A stretch of DNA of 64,000 nt. Origin: Oryzias latipes (Eukaryota; Chordata; Actinopteri; Beloniformes; Adrianichthyidae). The stretch lies in contig NC_019866.2 of the NCBI RefSeq assembly GCF_002234675.1, forward strand, positions 23,930,955 through 23,994,954. The letters are read 5' to 3'. Below are positions 54,098 to 64,000 of this stretch, one piece after another. The position numbers were made by a program, and so were the translations under genes. How positions within the stretch are numbered: position 1 is the stretch's first letter; each line of letters begins with the position of its first letter. A model generated the notes under the pieces. It did not search any database. It worked only from the letters and a program-made list of their open reading frames with translations, and was not told the DNA's origin.

Positions 54098-54312
54098 TTA
54101 GCCCTTGTGCTATCCTAGTCATTTTAACATTGGGAGTTGGGTCATCTAGACGCACCAGACAGTGCTCTGCTGAATCTTTTTTCTTCAATGATTTGTGATC
54201 TTCACTGGCGTCCATGGATTACATGAAATCTTTCCACCTTTATCCACCTTTGTCATGGTAGGGAGAACACGTCAATGTGAGGGGGGGTCATCTAAGATAG
54301 CACAAGGGTTAG
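54098..54312 (-). mobile_element. TTAA-type MITE, copy 5, flanked by TTAG
   Basis: Terminal words CCCTTGTGCTATCCTAG and GATAGCACAAGGG are intact, but the flanking tetramer is TTAG on both sides instead of TTAA. A variant target site or parallel change are both possible. Confidence 0.87.
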
Positions 54313-56094
54313 GGTAGTAGTCAATAAGGAGTCATTGCACGCACCTTGCTAACGATTGGATTGCTGTGTGAAGGGTAGTTTACCAGTTTACCAAAAATGC
54401 ATTTTTTCCCCCCAATTTTAGATTTTTTTTTTTTAAACAACAGAGAAAAAGGTCACAAGATCGATTTGGAGACTTTGGATATTTTGGAAACTTCTCCTGC
54501 TTTGTTTTCACATTTTTTACAACCATGTTCACCATTCTGCTGAGGTCACTGGAGTCAAGTTTCCACTTAAAACTTAACCATCAACTCCAGGTGGGTTCAA
54601 ATGCGTTTTACACTTTCACACTTTTACCTCTGAAGATCGTTTTGGTCGACAAATGTCCTCTATAGAAAGGAAGAAAGACGTTCACTTTAAAGTTCAAACT
54701 AATTTTTTGACTGACACTTTTTGTCTTAATAGGCTCAGCATCTGTGACTTTTCTCATTAAAGGGCTCTGGATCGTTTTGTTGCTGTGAGCGACTGTGATC
54801 TAGTCCATAAGACCATCTTATTCTATGTCTCTGTTTCATTCTGTTCAGTCTTTTCCGTTTTAGTGAAAGTTAGAATGTTCCTCCATTCAACTGGACCAGA
54901 GGGAAAATATTGCTAACACTTCAGATCTCACAATTTATGCTAAACATATGTGAAATAAAAGGAAAAGCGCAAACTCCAAATGATCTTTAGGAAAATATCT
55001 AAAGTGGCATTCTTACTAAATGTGTGATGGAAGACAAATGAATTGCGAGATGCTGTTGGCTGTTTTGCGACTCAACCCACCTGGCCCAGATGGGGGCAAA
55101 ATCAGCTGTTTTACAGCACAGCTCTGCTGGAAGCAGCAGGCCACAGAAACAGGCCCGCAGTTAATGCTCTGCTTGGTCAAACACATGTTAAACTGAAAGA
55201 TCAGCAGCTACCTGGCTGCCATGCTGGCACCTTCCAGTCTCTTAAACATCTTTACGCAGAGCTATAAGGTGGCTCCCCCCTGGCTGTTTCCAGTATGACA
55301 CCAGGGGGCCACAGGTCACCTCTTCCTCTCATTTCTTCTCCTCGTTTCATGTCCCAGTTTCTCTGCCTTCAGCAGTTTTAAACAGTCATTTCTTTCCATC
55401 GTGGATTCTCTACAGCCAATTAACTCGGCGCCCCCAACCTCTGCACACCTCTAACCAACTTCTGCTTCCTGTTAGCTGGGCGGTTAAGATGCTTTATCCA
55501 TAAACAGAAACTGCTTGCACCGTACCTTCATGTTTTGAAGTTTTATGGTGGTGTTTTAAATTGGATCTCTGGGGCGTCAAGTCTGCTTTGGCTGAGGTAA
55601 AGCACTTGCTTTTTTTTTTCTTTTTCAGGAAGCTGTTTTTATCTCATAAAACCACAGGTTTGAGGTTCAAAACCCCCAAACCTGCTCCCCTTCGTTACAG
55701 TTGTTTGCACTGAGATGTAGAAGAAATTGAATTAGGACACAAAGACAATTTTGATCAAATCAGAGTTTATCAAGGCTGTATTTTTTTTCTGGCACAATCA
55801 CTGATGCCCTACCTTTGAATGGTCACACACAAAAATTTAATCTTATCTTTATCTAAACTATTTACCGTAAGATTCTCAGAATTCATGTATTTTCCTGAAC
55901 ACTTTTTAAAATGTATTTACACTTCAGTTTGAAGGAGTGATGCACCCTCAAGCATCTTAAAGCCTCTCATTTCCACAGGAGAAGATTCTCACTGAGAAGT
56001 TTAGGACTGTTGTGTTGCCAAAAAAGGAAAGGATACACACTGGGTACATGACACCTGAAAGTCAACATCATCCAAAATGGTAAATGGCAAATAC
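54313..56094. other. intergenic, no gene seen
   Basis: No recognisable protein or repeat. T- and A-runs occur at 54420 and 55610. Confidence 0.5.
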
Positions 56095-56305
56095 TTAACC
56101 CTTGTGTTATCTTAGATGACCCCATCCTTACATCGACGTGTTCTCCCTACCATGACAAAGGTGGATAAAGGTGGAAAAATTTCATGTAATCCATGGACAC
56201 CAGTAAAGATCACAAATCATTGAAGAAAAAAGGTTCAGAGCACTGTCTAGTGGGTCTAGATGACCCAACTCCCAATGTTAAAGTGCCTAGGATAGCACAA
56301 GGGTG
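56095..56305 (+). mobile_element. TTAA MITE, copy 6
   Basis: Left end TTAA-CCCTTGTGTTATCTTAG is intact. The right end GGATAGCACAAGGG is followed by tgac rather than TTAA, so the right flank has mutated. Confidence 0.87.
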
Positions 56306-56361
56306 ACATAGCACTTATCTGCCTTAATCAAACCCCAAAGCCACAGTCTCATTTACTTATG

Positions 56362-56366
56362 CACAC

Positions 56367-56410
<44 letters not shown>

Positions 56411-56413
56411 ACA

Positions 56414-56511
<98 letters not shown>
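56362..56511. repeat. (CA)n microsatellite
   Basis: About 150 bases of CA units with scattered TA and CC interruptions. Confidence 0.98.
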
Positions 56512-56512
<1 letters not shown>

Positions 56513-56514
56513 AC

Positions 56515-56615
56515 TATCACTCAGTGACAGCAGCAGATGTAATTACATGTGGTGTGCCTCAGGGATTTGTGTTGAGCCCCTTCCTGTTTCTTTTGGAAAA
56601 GCTGACACACTTTTA
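56515..56615 (+). mobile_element. reverse-transcriptase fragment
   Basis: Directly after the CA tract the plus strand reads TCGVPQGFVLSPFLFLLEKL, the RT motif usually written GVPQGxxLSPLLF. It then runs into frame breaks. A short LINE relic. Confidence 0.7.
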
Positions 56616-56619
56616 AAAA

Positions 56620-57500
56620 AAGTGTTGCTGCTTTGCTGATCACATTCAACAATATAACGATCAATCAACTTTAGCGAGAACAGACTTAAATTCCTACGAT
56701 CCAACCAGACGGATCATTCTGAGGCAAGTTGGTGATCGAATCAACCTACACTATTAAAAAATTGTTTCAAAACAAAATAAATGTATAATAGAACCGACAT
56801 TGGAAAATACTATACACTGTAGAAAGAGACATGGTAGGTTTATTTTACTATAACATTTAAAAAACTAAGTGCTTCAAAGCGGACAACACATGTAGTGGCA
56901 GCATAAAATGATCTACCATCGTTCCACTCCAATATGTGTAAACACTCTAAATTTAGCAAAGACATGTGACCATACAGTGTGGTGGAATGCTCTAATAATC
57001 TTCCCTTTTGATTATTCGGATGTGGAAGCCAAGGCTAAATGGTGTAAGCAGATGTTCTGGTCAACAGAGTTCTTTCAGTTGACTCTATGCAAAAAAGTAT
57101 TTTTTTAATTTAAATTAGAGCAGCAATTATCTTTTAGTAAAATTTGATTTTACTAAAATATATTTTACTTTATTTATTCATCTGCTGCAGTATTACTTCT
57201 TAGATCTGTCTTACCTCCTTGCCTGCTGCTTGCCAAAATTGCAGCTGCATTGTTGATGACCAGAAATGACCAGTTCCCTCAGAGTAATTGCTGATCTTCA
57301 CTGGTCTCCTTTTAGTTTAATTGTACAGTTTAAGATTTTATAAACTGCTTTTACAGCTCGAAATTATTTATTTTCTTCTTAACCTGAACTCCTGCTCTTA
57401 AACTTGGCCTTGTGCTTCTCATCAAGGGCTTATTCCATGCTCTTCTTAACCCTGTCATAGTAAACAATATTCATGTATAGGATATTATATTCCTTTTGGC
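56620..57500. other. intergenic with eroded LINE traces
   Basis: AT-rich. 57230-57480 may contain decayed LINE text (residues resembling an RT C-terminal half with stops), grading into the L1-like piece at 57520. No gene seen. Confidence 0.4.
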
Positions 57501-57519
57501 AGACTAAATACATTTTTTT

Positions 57520-57590
57520 AAAATTAAATATGAGTTATTTTCAATGAATCATTGCCCAGATTATTTGAATGTTTAAATACATTTGGATAC
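57520..57590 (+). mobile_element. L1-like fragment, left of the TIR element
   Basis: Reads ESLPRLFECLNTFGY in one frame. The frame continues as YPGFKLNTKK at 60577, beyond the inserted element. Together they resemble the region after the catalytic Asp pair in L1-type reverse transcriptases (usually xxLLxxFGxxSGxKxNxxKS). Confidence 0.6.
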
Positions 57591-58329
57591 TATAGTGTCA
57601 AATTAGCGCCTAAAGTATTGCGCATCAAAACAGTAAAACCGTGCATCAAAACCCCAAATCTGTGAATCAAAATGCATAAATTGAGAACCAAAACCCACAA
57701 TTTGCACCTAAAGCTATAATCCAAAGCACAATCCTATTTCTCAGCTGGCGATTTGTTTTCTCGCCTTTCTGAAATCCTGTTTTTGAGTTGCAGTTTTATT
57801 TTGAAACTGTCTTTTTGAGTTGCGCTTTTATTTTTTGAGTTGCGCTTTTATTTTTTGCAGTTTTTATTCTAAAACCTGTCGACACGTAAAAACAGCGACA
57901 TGTCAGTCAAGGGGAGGGGAGGCGGGACATCCATGATATCCAGAAGCTCATTGGCTGCCGAATAACACCGAGTCTTACGTCAACAGACCAGTTTAGAATG
58001 TGCCGGTAAGTTTTTCATATCTTTTACTATATTAAACGATCAAACTTGTACTTTATTTAACCAGAGGACGCCAGCACAGTCAGATGAGGAGCTCCACCAG
58101 TAGCTTCTAGTGAAAAAAGATGTTAGAAAGTTAGACGTTGCATGACAAACTATCACCATTGTTCTCCTATGTTAGCATGCTAGCTAGCTCAATGCTAGCG
58201 GGGTTTCCAGCTCTTTTCATGACTTTTATGGATTAAACAAAGTCGATTTTTTACCACAGTGTCAGGATCGGTCATGTAAACCTGGGAATAATTGTCCGTG
58301 AATTGTCACAAGGGTTAATCAAAGATTTT
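57591..58329 (+). repeat. left 739-bp terminal inverted repeat
   Basis: Contains 'cgcatcaaaacag', 'tgcatcaaaaccc' and 'gaatcaaaatgc' spaced AT-rich subterminal words, then 'tttttgagttgcgctttta' units, a GC-richer stretch (57890-57990) and a strong splice donor (ATGTGCCG then gtaagt) near 58004. A promoter and first exon inside the repeat are plausible. Confidence 0.9.
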
Positions 58330-58360
58330 ATAACCTGTAAGGTTTCTCAATATTTTTCAG

Positions 58361-58851
58361 GGTTTACAGAGAGGGATTTATTGAACAGAGCAACAATATT
58401 GCTGTGCCATATTTACAAAATGTATGCGTCTGCACTATGCAGACTGGCAGAAGTCCGGTATGAGTGAATCAGAGCAGAGTAAATTATAGCAGACCAGCAA
58501 AAACATGCTTTATTCCCCTTAAAATGATTCCAGTATTAGACATCAATAAAATTATTAGTTTCTTTTTAATTAGGTGGTGGTTTTAAAATTGACTATTCCT
58601 GTATGTCTGTTGTTTTCTATAAGGGCCGTTGTTATGCATGCCATAACAAAAAAGGCAGGAATACTGAGGCAGCTACGACGTGGATGTCTACAACTTCTTA
58701 ATGGTAAAGAAAACTATTTTAATCTTAATTTTTCTCTTCTTTTTTTGGTTAATCAACTTTGCTGTTTTTGTTTCTTTCCAGATGCAGGTCCCAAAGACGT
58801 CCCTGGTGTGATGCAAAGGCTGTCCAGCAGGCTCACAGACATCTCCTGTTA
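58361..58851 (+). CDS. hypothetical spliced ORF inside the TIR element
   Basis: Three predicted exons join in one open frame of about 80 codons: 58361-58457 (acceptor tatttttcag, donor gtatga), 58624-58703 (acceptor ctataag, donor gtaaag) and 58792-58851 (acceptor tttctttccag) ending in TAA. Conceptual residues include FTERDLLNRATILLCHIY, MYASALCRLAEVRAVVMHA, ILRQLRRGCLQLLN and DAGPKDVPGVMQRLSSRLT. It looks alpha-helical with no signal peptide; no family was recognised. A different phase links the TIR exon's ATGTGCCG to exon 1 but stops early in exon 2. Which phase is used, and whether any is translated, is inference. Confidence 0.45.
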
Positions 58852-59265
58852 ACTGAGAGAGAAGCATTTAAAATAGTTGTCCATTTTGACCATGATTACA
58901 TTGACAACATGCCCAGGCACACTGTCTGCTTCCCATTTCTCAGTGCCTGCACGATAACAGTGACTTTTCCACCTCAAGTCTTTTGAGGAGTTTTAAAAAC
59001 AGTTATTTTAATTTCTCTGAATTGTGGTTCAGAATTTCACAGAATCTAATACACTTGACTCTGTTTTTCAAAGATCTTTGCAAAACCATCAGTCTTTTGT
59101 ACAAAACACATTTAATTGTCAAACATTAAAAAGTGAAGCTTTACAAAATACCAGTGGTGATTATTAGCCATTTATTTTCTTAAGGGGGGCAGTATTTTGC
59201 AAGGCAGATGAGATCTGTTCACATTGTTAGTTTTTGTTACATCCTGCTGAGATGACATGCATAGA

Positions 59266-59427
59266 TCAGTACATAAATGTTAATGTCTTGGCCATTGTTT
59301 TCCGATGTCCCACAAGGGTTGAACAGGTCTGAGAGGAGAGAGGACAAGCCACAGAGGGAACAACAACTCCAACAGTTTCCTGCTCTGCCTGGTTTAAGTT
59401 AGTCTGTCGTCCAATATCCACAGCATC
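59266..59427 (-). CDS. hypothetical 3' exon on the opposite strand of the TIR element
   Basis: After a good acceptor (ttctttgtgtgcag, ending at 59428) the minus strand reads about 53 codons, DAVDIGRQTNLNQAEQETVG ... MAKTLTFMY, to a stop. It faces the plus-strand exons, so transcripts would converge near 59000-59200. The upstream coding part, if any, was not found. No family recognised. Confidence 0.35.
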   Translation of the reverse strand, partial: DAVDIGRQTNLNQAEQETVGVVVPSVACPLSSQTCSTLVGHRKTMAKTLTFMY

Positions 59428-59467
59428 CTGCACACAAAGAAAAATGTATTTAAGAAAGTTAAAATGA

Positions 59468-59497
59468 GAATATATATATATATATATATATATATAC
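59468..59497. repeat. (TA)n microsatellite in the element core
   Basis: About 14 TA units next to the predicted minus-strand acceptor. Confidence 0.95.
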
Positions 59498-59831
59498 ACC
59501 TTAAATCAGTAGCTGCATATTGTGAGAGTTAACTTCCTGTGTGAACCTGCAATCTTTAAGGTTGAGAATAAAATGATTTGGGAATACAGTTCAGAATCAG
59601 AAAAACTTCATTGATCCCACACGTGGGAAATTTGTTTTGATACCTCAAATAAAACGTGTTTCTGGATCATAATTTTACTTTTTTTTTTTTTTTTATAAAT
59701 AGGGATGAACTTGATCCCAAACTAGGAAAGGTGTCACTTTCTTACAGCAATATGTTGCTTTGTTCAATCAATCTGTAATCCCTAAAGATATAATGAGAAA
59801 CCTTATAAATTCTACATGTACTTCTTGAAAA

Positions 59832-60570
59832 AAATCTTTGATTAATCCTTGTGACAATTCACGGACAATTATTCCCAGGTTTACATGACCGATCCTGACA
59901 CTGTGGTAAAAAATCGACTTTGTTTAATCCATAAAAGTCATGAAAAGAGCTGGAAACCCCGCTAGCATTGAGCTAGCTAGCATGCTAACATAGGAGAACA
60001 ATGGTGATAGTTTGTCATGCAACGTCTAACTTTCTAACATCTTTTTTCACTAGAAGCTACTGGTGGAGCTCCTCATCTGACTGTGCTGGCGTCCTCTGGT
60101 TAAATAAAGTACAAGTTTGATCGTTTAATATAGTAAAAGATATGAAAAACTTACCGGCACATTCTAAACTGGTCTGTTGACGTAAGACTCGGTGTTATTC
60201 GGCAGCCAATGAGCTTCTGGATATCATGGATGTCCCGCCTCCCCTCCCCTTGACTGACATGTCGCTGTTTTTACGTGTCGACAGGTTTTAGAATAAAAAC
60301 TGCAAAAAATAAAAGCGCAACTCAAAAAATAAAAGCGCAACTCAAAAAGACAGTTTCAAAATAAAACTGCAACTCAAAAACAGGATTTCAGAAAGGCGAG
60401 AAAACAAATCGCCAGCTGAGAAATAGGATTGCGCTTTGGGTTATAGCTTTAGGTTGCAAATTGTGGGTTTTGGTTCTCAATTTATGCATTTTGATTCACA
60501 GATTTGGGGTTTTGATGCACGGTTTTACTGTTTTGATGCGCAATACTTTAGGCGCTAATTTGACACTATA
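59832..60570 (-). repeat. right 739-bp terminal inverted repeat
   Basis: Reverse complement of 57591-58329 with only a handful of mismatches seen by eye (for example caaggg/caagga and aagcac/aagcgc). Both arms have the same length. The same ATGTGCCG-gtaagt donor appears on the minus strand near 60157. Confidence 0.9.
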
Positions 60571-61195
60571 GGATACTATCCAGGATTTAAGTTAAACACG
60601 AAAAAAACACAAATACTGACTTCAAACAACAATTCCAATAACCCCAACTATGTCCCAAATTAAATCTCAAATGGGGCCTGTCTTCTCTGAAATACTTGGG
60701 AATCGTAATTCCCAAAGATATTACTAATATGGCCAAATATAATTATGAAGAACTGACTCAGATAAAAGTTAGAATTTGACTTGAACAAATGAAGTCTGCC
60801 GTCCCCTACATCAGCCTGACCCAAAGAATTGAATCAGTGAAGATGAGCCTGTTACCAAGATTCCTGTTTCTGTTTCGGGCCTTGCTGAACTCACCAAACA
60901 ACAGTTTCTACAATGGGACAAAACGTTATCAAGACTCACCTGGCTGGGCAAAAAGCCACAGAATAGATTTAAAAACCTACAGCTTTCCAAAGAGAGAGGT
61001 GGGATGGCTGTAGCTAACCTGAAGGGTTACTTTCATTCCGTTCAACTCAAAACCCTGAAAACTCATTATAACCCAAATTACTGTGCCCGTTGGAAAGACC
61101 TTCATGACGATGTCCACCAACTCCAAAACTTCACAGTGACTATGAAGGTGCAGCCCTCACATGGTTAGAGCCCAAAGTGCCTTGTGAAGGCAGCT
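60571..61195 (+). mobile_element. L1-like LINE fragment, right part
   Basis: Reads YPGFKLNTKKTQ, SSLKYLGIVIPKDITNMAKY, LTQRIESVKMSLLPRFLFLF and, after a frameshift near 60900, WDKTLSRLTWLGKKPRIRF, LQLSKERGGMAVANLKGYF and YCARWKDLH. These follow the order of the L1 ORF2 region downstream of the RT. Several stops and shifts are present, so it is an old relic. Confidence 0.75.
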
Positions 61196-61419
61196 TCAAC
61201 CCAAAGACTTCATTAATGTCCCAGTGGGACCACCAATTTACTTACCAGCTGAACTGAACCACTAAAAATGCTATCTCCTCTGTGGTCTCCACAATGCTTA
61301 CCCTCCCACTGGGAGAGTACAAACATCCATGAGGTTCTGGACTTTATAGACTGAACATCTGCTTTCCACACACAGATATCCAAGTGCAGAAACATTTCAC
61401 ACTCCGACTGAATCTTCTG

Positions 61420-62040
61420 CTGTTGGGTGTTCAATGTTCTCATCAACAGACCCAACAATCACCTCGACCCACAACCTCTCCTCCTCTGCCTTCCTCCTGT
61501 TCACCCTGCTGAGATGACACTGCTCTGCTGCTGTGTGGTGAGGATTGCAGATGACACAGCTGTAGCAGGAAGCATCACTAACACCAATAAGTCAGAGAGG
61601 TTGTTGAATACTCCAGACATGGTGTTGAGGAAAACAAACCCACATCCCACCCCTATTGCCACGGGACAGCTACAGATATGATAGGACCACATATACGTCA
61701 TGTTTGTTGAGAAAGGTTCATCGCAACCTCAGCTTCTCAGGAGACTACTAGACTCAGAGAATCAGGTATTTATCCTTCTACATGTGTGAGATGCAGAGGA
61801 TCCTCTGCCCCAGCGCTAAAACGTGGTACAGCAGCTGCTCCACACACTCGAAGAAAGAGCTCCACTGGCCAATAAAGGACAAGAAGATTATTGGGGGCAG
61901 TCTCCTGACCACCATGGGCATCTGCAACAGAAGATGCATGAAGGGAGTCAGTGAGGATTCCACTCATTCTGCTCATTTGTGCCCCTCCCCGAAGGGAGGA
62001 GACTGTGCAGGACACAGAGCAGAACCAGACTGAGGAGCAG
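61420..62040 (+). mobile_element. LINE RT/C-terminal fragment (Rex1/L2-like)
   Basis: RIADDTAVAGSITNTNKSE corresponds to the FADDTxVxGxI reverse-transcriptase motif. Further on, KTWYSSCSTHSKKELHW, DKKIIGG, RRCMKGVSEDSTHSAHL and PSPKGGDC follow the C-terminal pattern WYGxC, DRKxLQ, KIIG, RCxxKA, THPxH, LPSGRR. The frames are diverged. Confidence 0.65.
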
Positions 62041-63199
62041 CTTTCTAACTACTGATTGTGCGCTTTACATAGCATTACATATCTTTTTTGGTTGATTTTT
62101 TGAATGTTAACAGCTGCAGTGGCTGAATACCCTTATGTGGAGAACTAGTTTCCTTTGACTCCAGAGTAAATGCAGAAAACAACGAGAATGAAGTTGGTTT
62201 CAATGGATTAAACTTGTAGCTCAAATTTCCTCACAGAGCCCTTTTTTCCCCTTAGGATCCATCCTCCAGATATCAGGCAATTAATTCAAGTCAGATTTTT
62301 TGGATTCAAACATTCTGCAGCGCTATCATCGTGGCAAGTCCAGACATCATCCTGTCATTTTTTCCTGGAACATCAAGAGAACATCTTGTAAATATTCAAT
62401 ACATTGTGAGGAACTTTCCATCAGCATAAAGGCTGATAGTGCTTTTAAAACACGACGTTTCATTAAATGACGGTGAGAATGTGGAAACACCAACTTTGAA
62501 AACAGACAGACATGGATGCTGAAGTGTCTACGCTTTTGCAGCCTTGAGAGCAACACACATAAACAGATATTAAATTAGGTATTTGTTTTATTTCATATTT
62601 TGAGGGCATTTTCCTCTAAAGGGGACAACATTTGGATAAATTTTTGTTAAAGCAACAGCACATCACTTTAATATTTGATAAAACCTTTAACTTTTGTGAC
62701 TGGTCATTTTTCAGTGTTCACCTTTGACCTTTAATGGCTCGTGTCTTCACATCATGTAGACGCTGTGTCATAGAAATGGAAATCCTGAAGCAGAAATGTG
62801 AAAATTCCTTATTTGTGACTTTATTTGTAAGGGTTGTGTACTTTCTTATCTATTTATTGATCTGAATTTGTCCTGTCCAACAGCTAAGCAAACAGAGGAG
62901 AGCTGAAGGCCTCTTGTGTTAGACATATTTCACTTTTACATGGGTTATAAATGTTCTGACACACAAGGTGTATATTTGAATAAACCCCTTTTGTAATTTA
63001 GACTACACTCTATTTATATTACTTATATTTGTAACCGTTTCTAGTTGGACTGGATGGAAAAGAAGAGAGACAAATGTTTTTATTTATTTATAGATTCTTT
63101 TTGGGGGGGGGGGTGATCACATAAGGGTGGTGTATAATCATAAAGCATCATAAAGTTGCTGGAAGTTTATAATCATTACTGTTAGGTGTAGATGTATAA
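62041..63199. other. intergenic, no gene seen
   Basis: AT-rich DNA with short frames and a G-run at about 63103-63112. Confidence 0.5.
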
Positions 63200-64000
63200 T
63201 GAATCTAAAAGGGGCGGGGCCTGTCCACACACTCACTCAAATGTTACAAACACACTTGTTGGTTCCAAAAATGTTCACATACAAACAAGTGAACATGCAC
63301 ACAATGCAACTAATGTTCACACACGCATTCAGACTAACACATGTGAAACATTTCATTCAGTCACACAAATTATATGTGCAAAGGTGAGATGGCCCCTGTG
63401 CTCGAGTGAGTGTTCATGTTCTTCTGGGGAGGATGATGGAACGTTAAAAAGAAAGAGGGAAAGTGCCCGGTCATTTCCCACCGCAAGACCCCCGCTGTAG
63501 GGCAGGGTAGCAGATGGAGAACAACCGCCCGCCGGGCAATCACATTTGCCACCAAGGCCAGGGCCAGCAGGACCGCCACGGGCTCCTGATTGCCAGAGAG
63601 CAGGGAGGCACAGGGTGCAAGCTCCAGCCCGACCAGAAGAACAGACCCCCGTTACACCAGGAGGGCCCAACGCGGGGCCGTAGGGCTCTGAGGGGACATC
63701 TCCTGATTGCTCATGGTGATGTCCAAGCAACCCCCCCACCAAGTGTCCTACATGTCTAAGGTGCAATTATAAAATCAAGAGGGCAGGGGCCCGTTTCCAT
63801 ACAACCATGGGAGGGGGATCACTGCCAAGTAGCTCCTCCCCCCGTAGGTGTATCGTCGGCTGACCCCCACCACCACTCTAATAAGTGAAGAGGGGAAGTC
63901 GGGGACAGCTGCTAGACTGGCCTCCGTGGACCAACCCCAGCAGACGGCCCGACACCTTGAATCGTCACCGTTGAACTACATGACATGGTTCTTTATAAGA
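63200..64000. repeat. GC-rich unassigned tract at the window end
   Basis: 63200-63370 is rich in 'acacacatt'-type words. From 63420 onward G+C rises clearly, with agcaggg/gaccccc words and no long convincing frame; the 137-codon minus frame is low-complexity and unlike a protein family. It resembles GC-rich dispersed repeats of fish and is cut by the window edge. Confidence 0.35.

Larger units (their letters stand above)
57591..60570. mobile_element. unclassified long-TIR DNA transposon, 2980 bp
   Basis: Ends read TATAGTGTCAAATTAGCGCC inward from both sides. The inverted repeats are 739 bp each and near-identical. The target duplication is GGATAC (57585-57590 and 60571-60576), and the L1-like frame resumes across it when one copy is removed. 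A 6-bp duplication with TAT...ATA ends is consistent with what is reported for IS3EU-type elements, but no transposase was recognised, so the superfamily stays open. The unique core (58330-59831) holds predicted exons on both strands, a TA microsatellite and a LINE-tail-like scrap at about 59590-59635. Confidence 0.85.

Noticed and set aside
56359..56616. 85-codon His-Thr frame
   Set aside because: Most of it is the CA microsatellite; only the GVPQG-like end is meaningful and is listed as a LINE relic.
58620..58700. possible zinc-ribbon end of a transposase (RCYACHNKKGRNT reading)
   Set aside because: Only one Cys pair is present and the frame stops at once; the alternative phase stays open across three exons, so this reading was not adopted.
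63353..63766. 137-codon minus-strand frame
   Set aside because: Gly/Pro/Ser-rich translation of a GC-rich tract with no domain, splice context or homologue recognised.

Overview
The window is nuclear DNA from a ray-finned fish. It holds one intact host gene, col1a1 (procollagen alpha-1 of type I collagen), on the minus strand. Everything around it is intergenic DNA full of typical teleost repeats: Tc1, hAT and TTAA-type DNA elements, L2-, RTE/Rex3-, R4/Rex6-like and L1-like LINE pieces, tRNA-type SINEs and long microsatellites. The mix of repeat families would suit a medaka-like (Oryzias) or related percomorph fish, but the species cannot be fixed from the sequence alone.

Layout. 1-7110: repeats and unassigned intergenic DNA, starting with the 3' end of a LINE on the minus strand. 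7117-26117: col1a1, read from high to low coordinates, with a TATA box at 26111-26117, start codon at 25924-25926, 49 coding GT-AG exons, stop at 8410-8412 and candidate poly(A) signals at 7845-7850 and 7117-7122. The joined exons give 1446 codons with no frame break. The triple helix comes to exactly 1014 residues (338 Gly-X-Y triplets). Counting from its first Gly, Lys87, Lys930, the collagenase bond 775/776 and the integrin motif 502-507 all fall at their classical positions. 26.1-43.2 kb: 5' flank and intergenic DNA with a degenerate ATGG-rich array, LINE/SINE relics and copies of a TTAA MITE. 43.3-46.2 kb: a Tc1 element with an L2 retrotransposon nested inside. 46.2-57.5 kb: more SINE, LINE, MITE and microsatellite DNA, including an R4/Rex6-like LINE lacking part of its reverse transcriptase.

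57591-60570 is the most unusual object: a 2980-bp element with two 739-bp near-identical inverted repeats, flanked by a 6-bp duplication (GGATAC) and inserted into an older L1-like fragment whose reading frame resumes across the site. Its unique core contains an 80-codon frame that stays open across three predicted exons, plus a possible exon on the opposite strand. No known transposase was recognised in it. 60.6-64 kb: LINE remnants and a GC-rich unassigned tract.

How the genes work together: col1a1 is the only host gene seen. Its product would pair with alpha-2(I), encoded elsewhere, to make type I collagen. The other coding sequences are mobile-element remnants; the L2 frame at 43445-45514 is the only long intact one.
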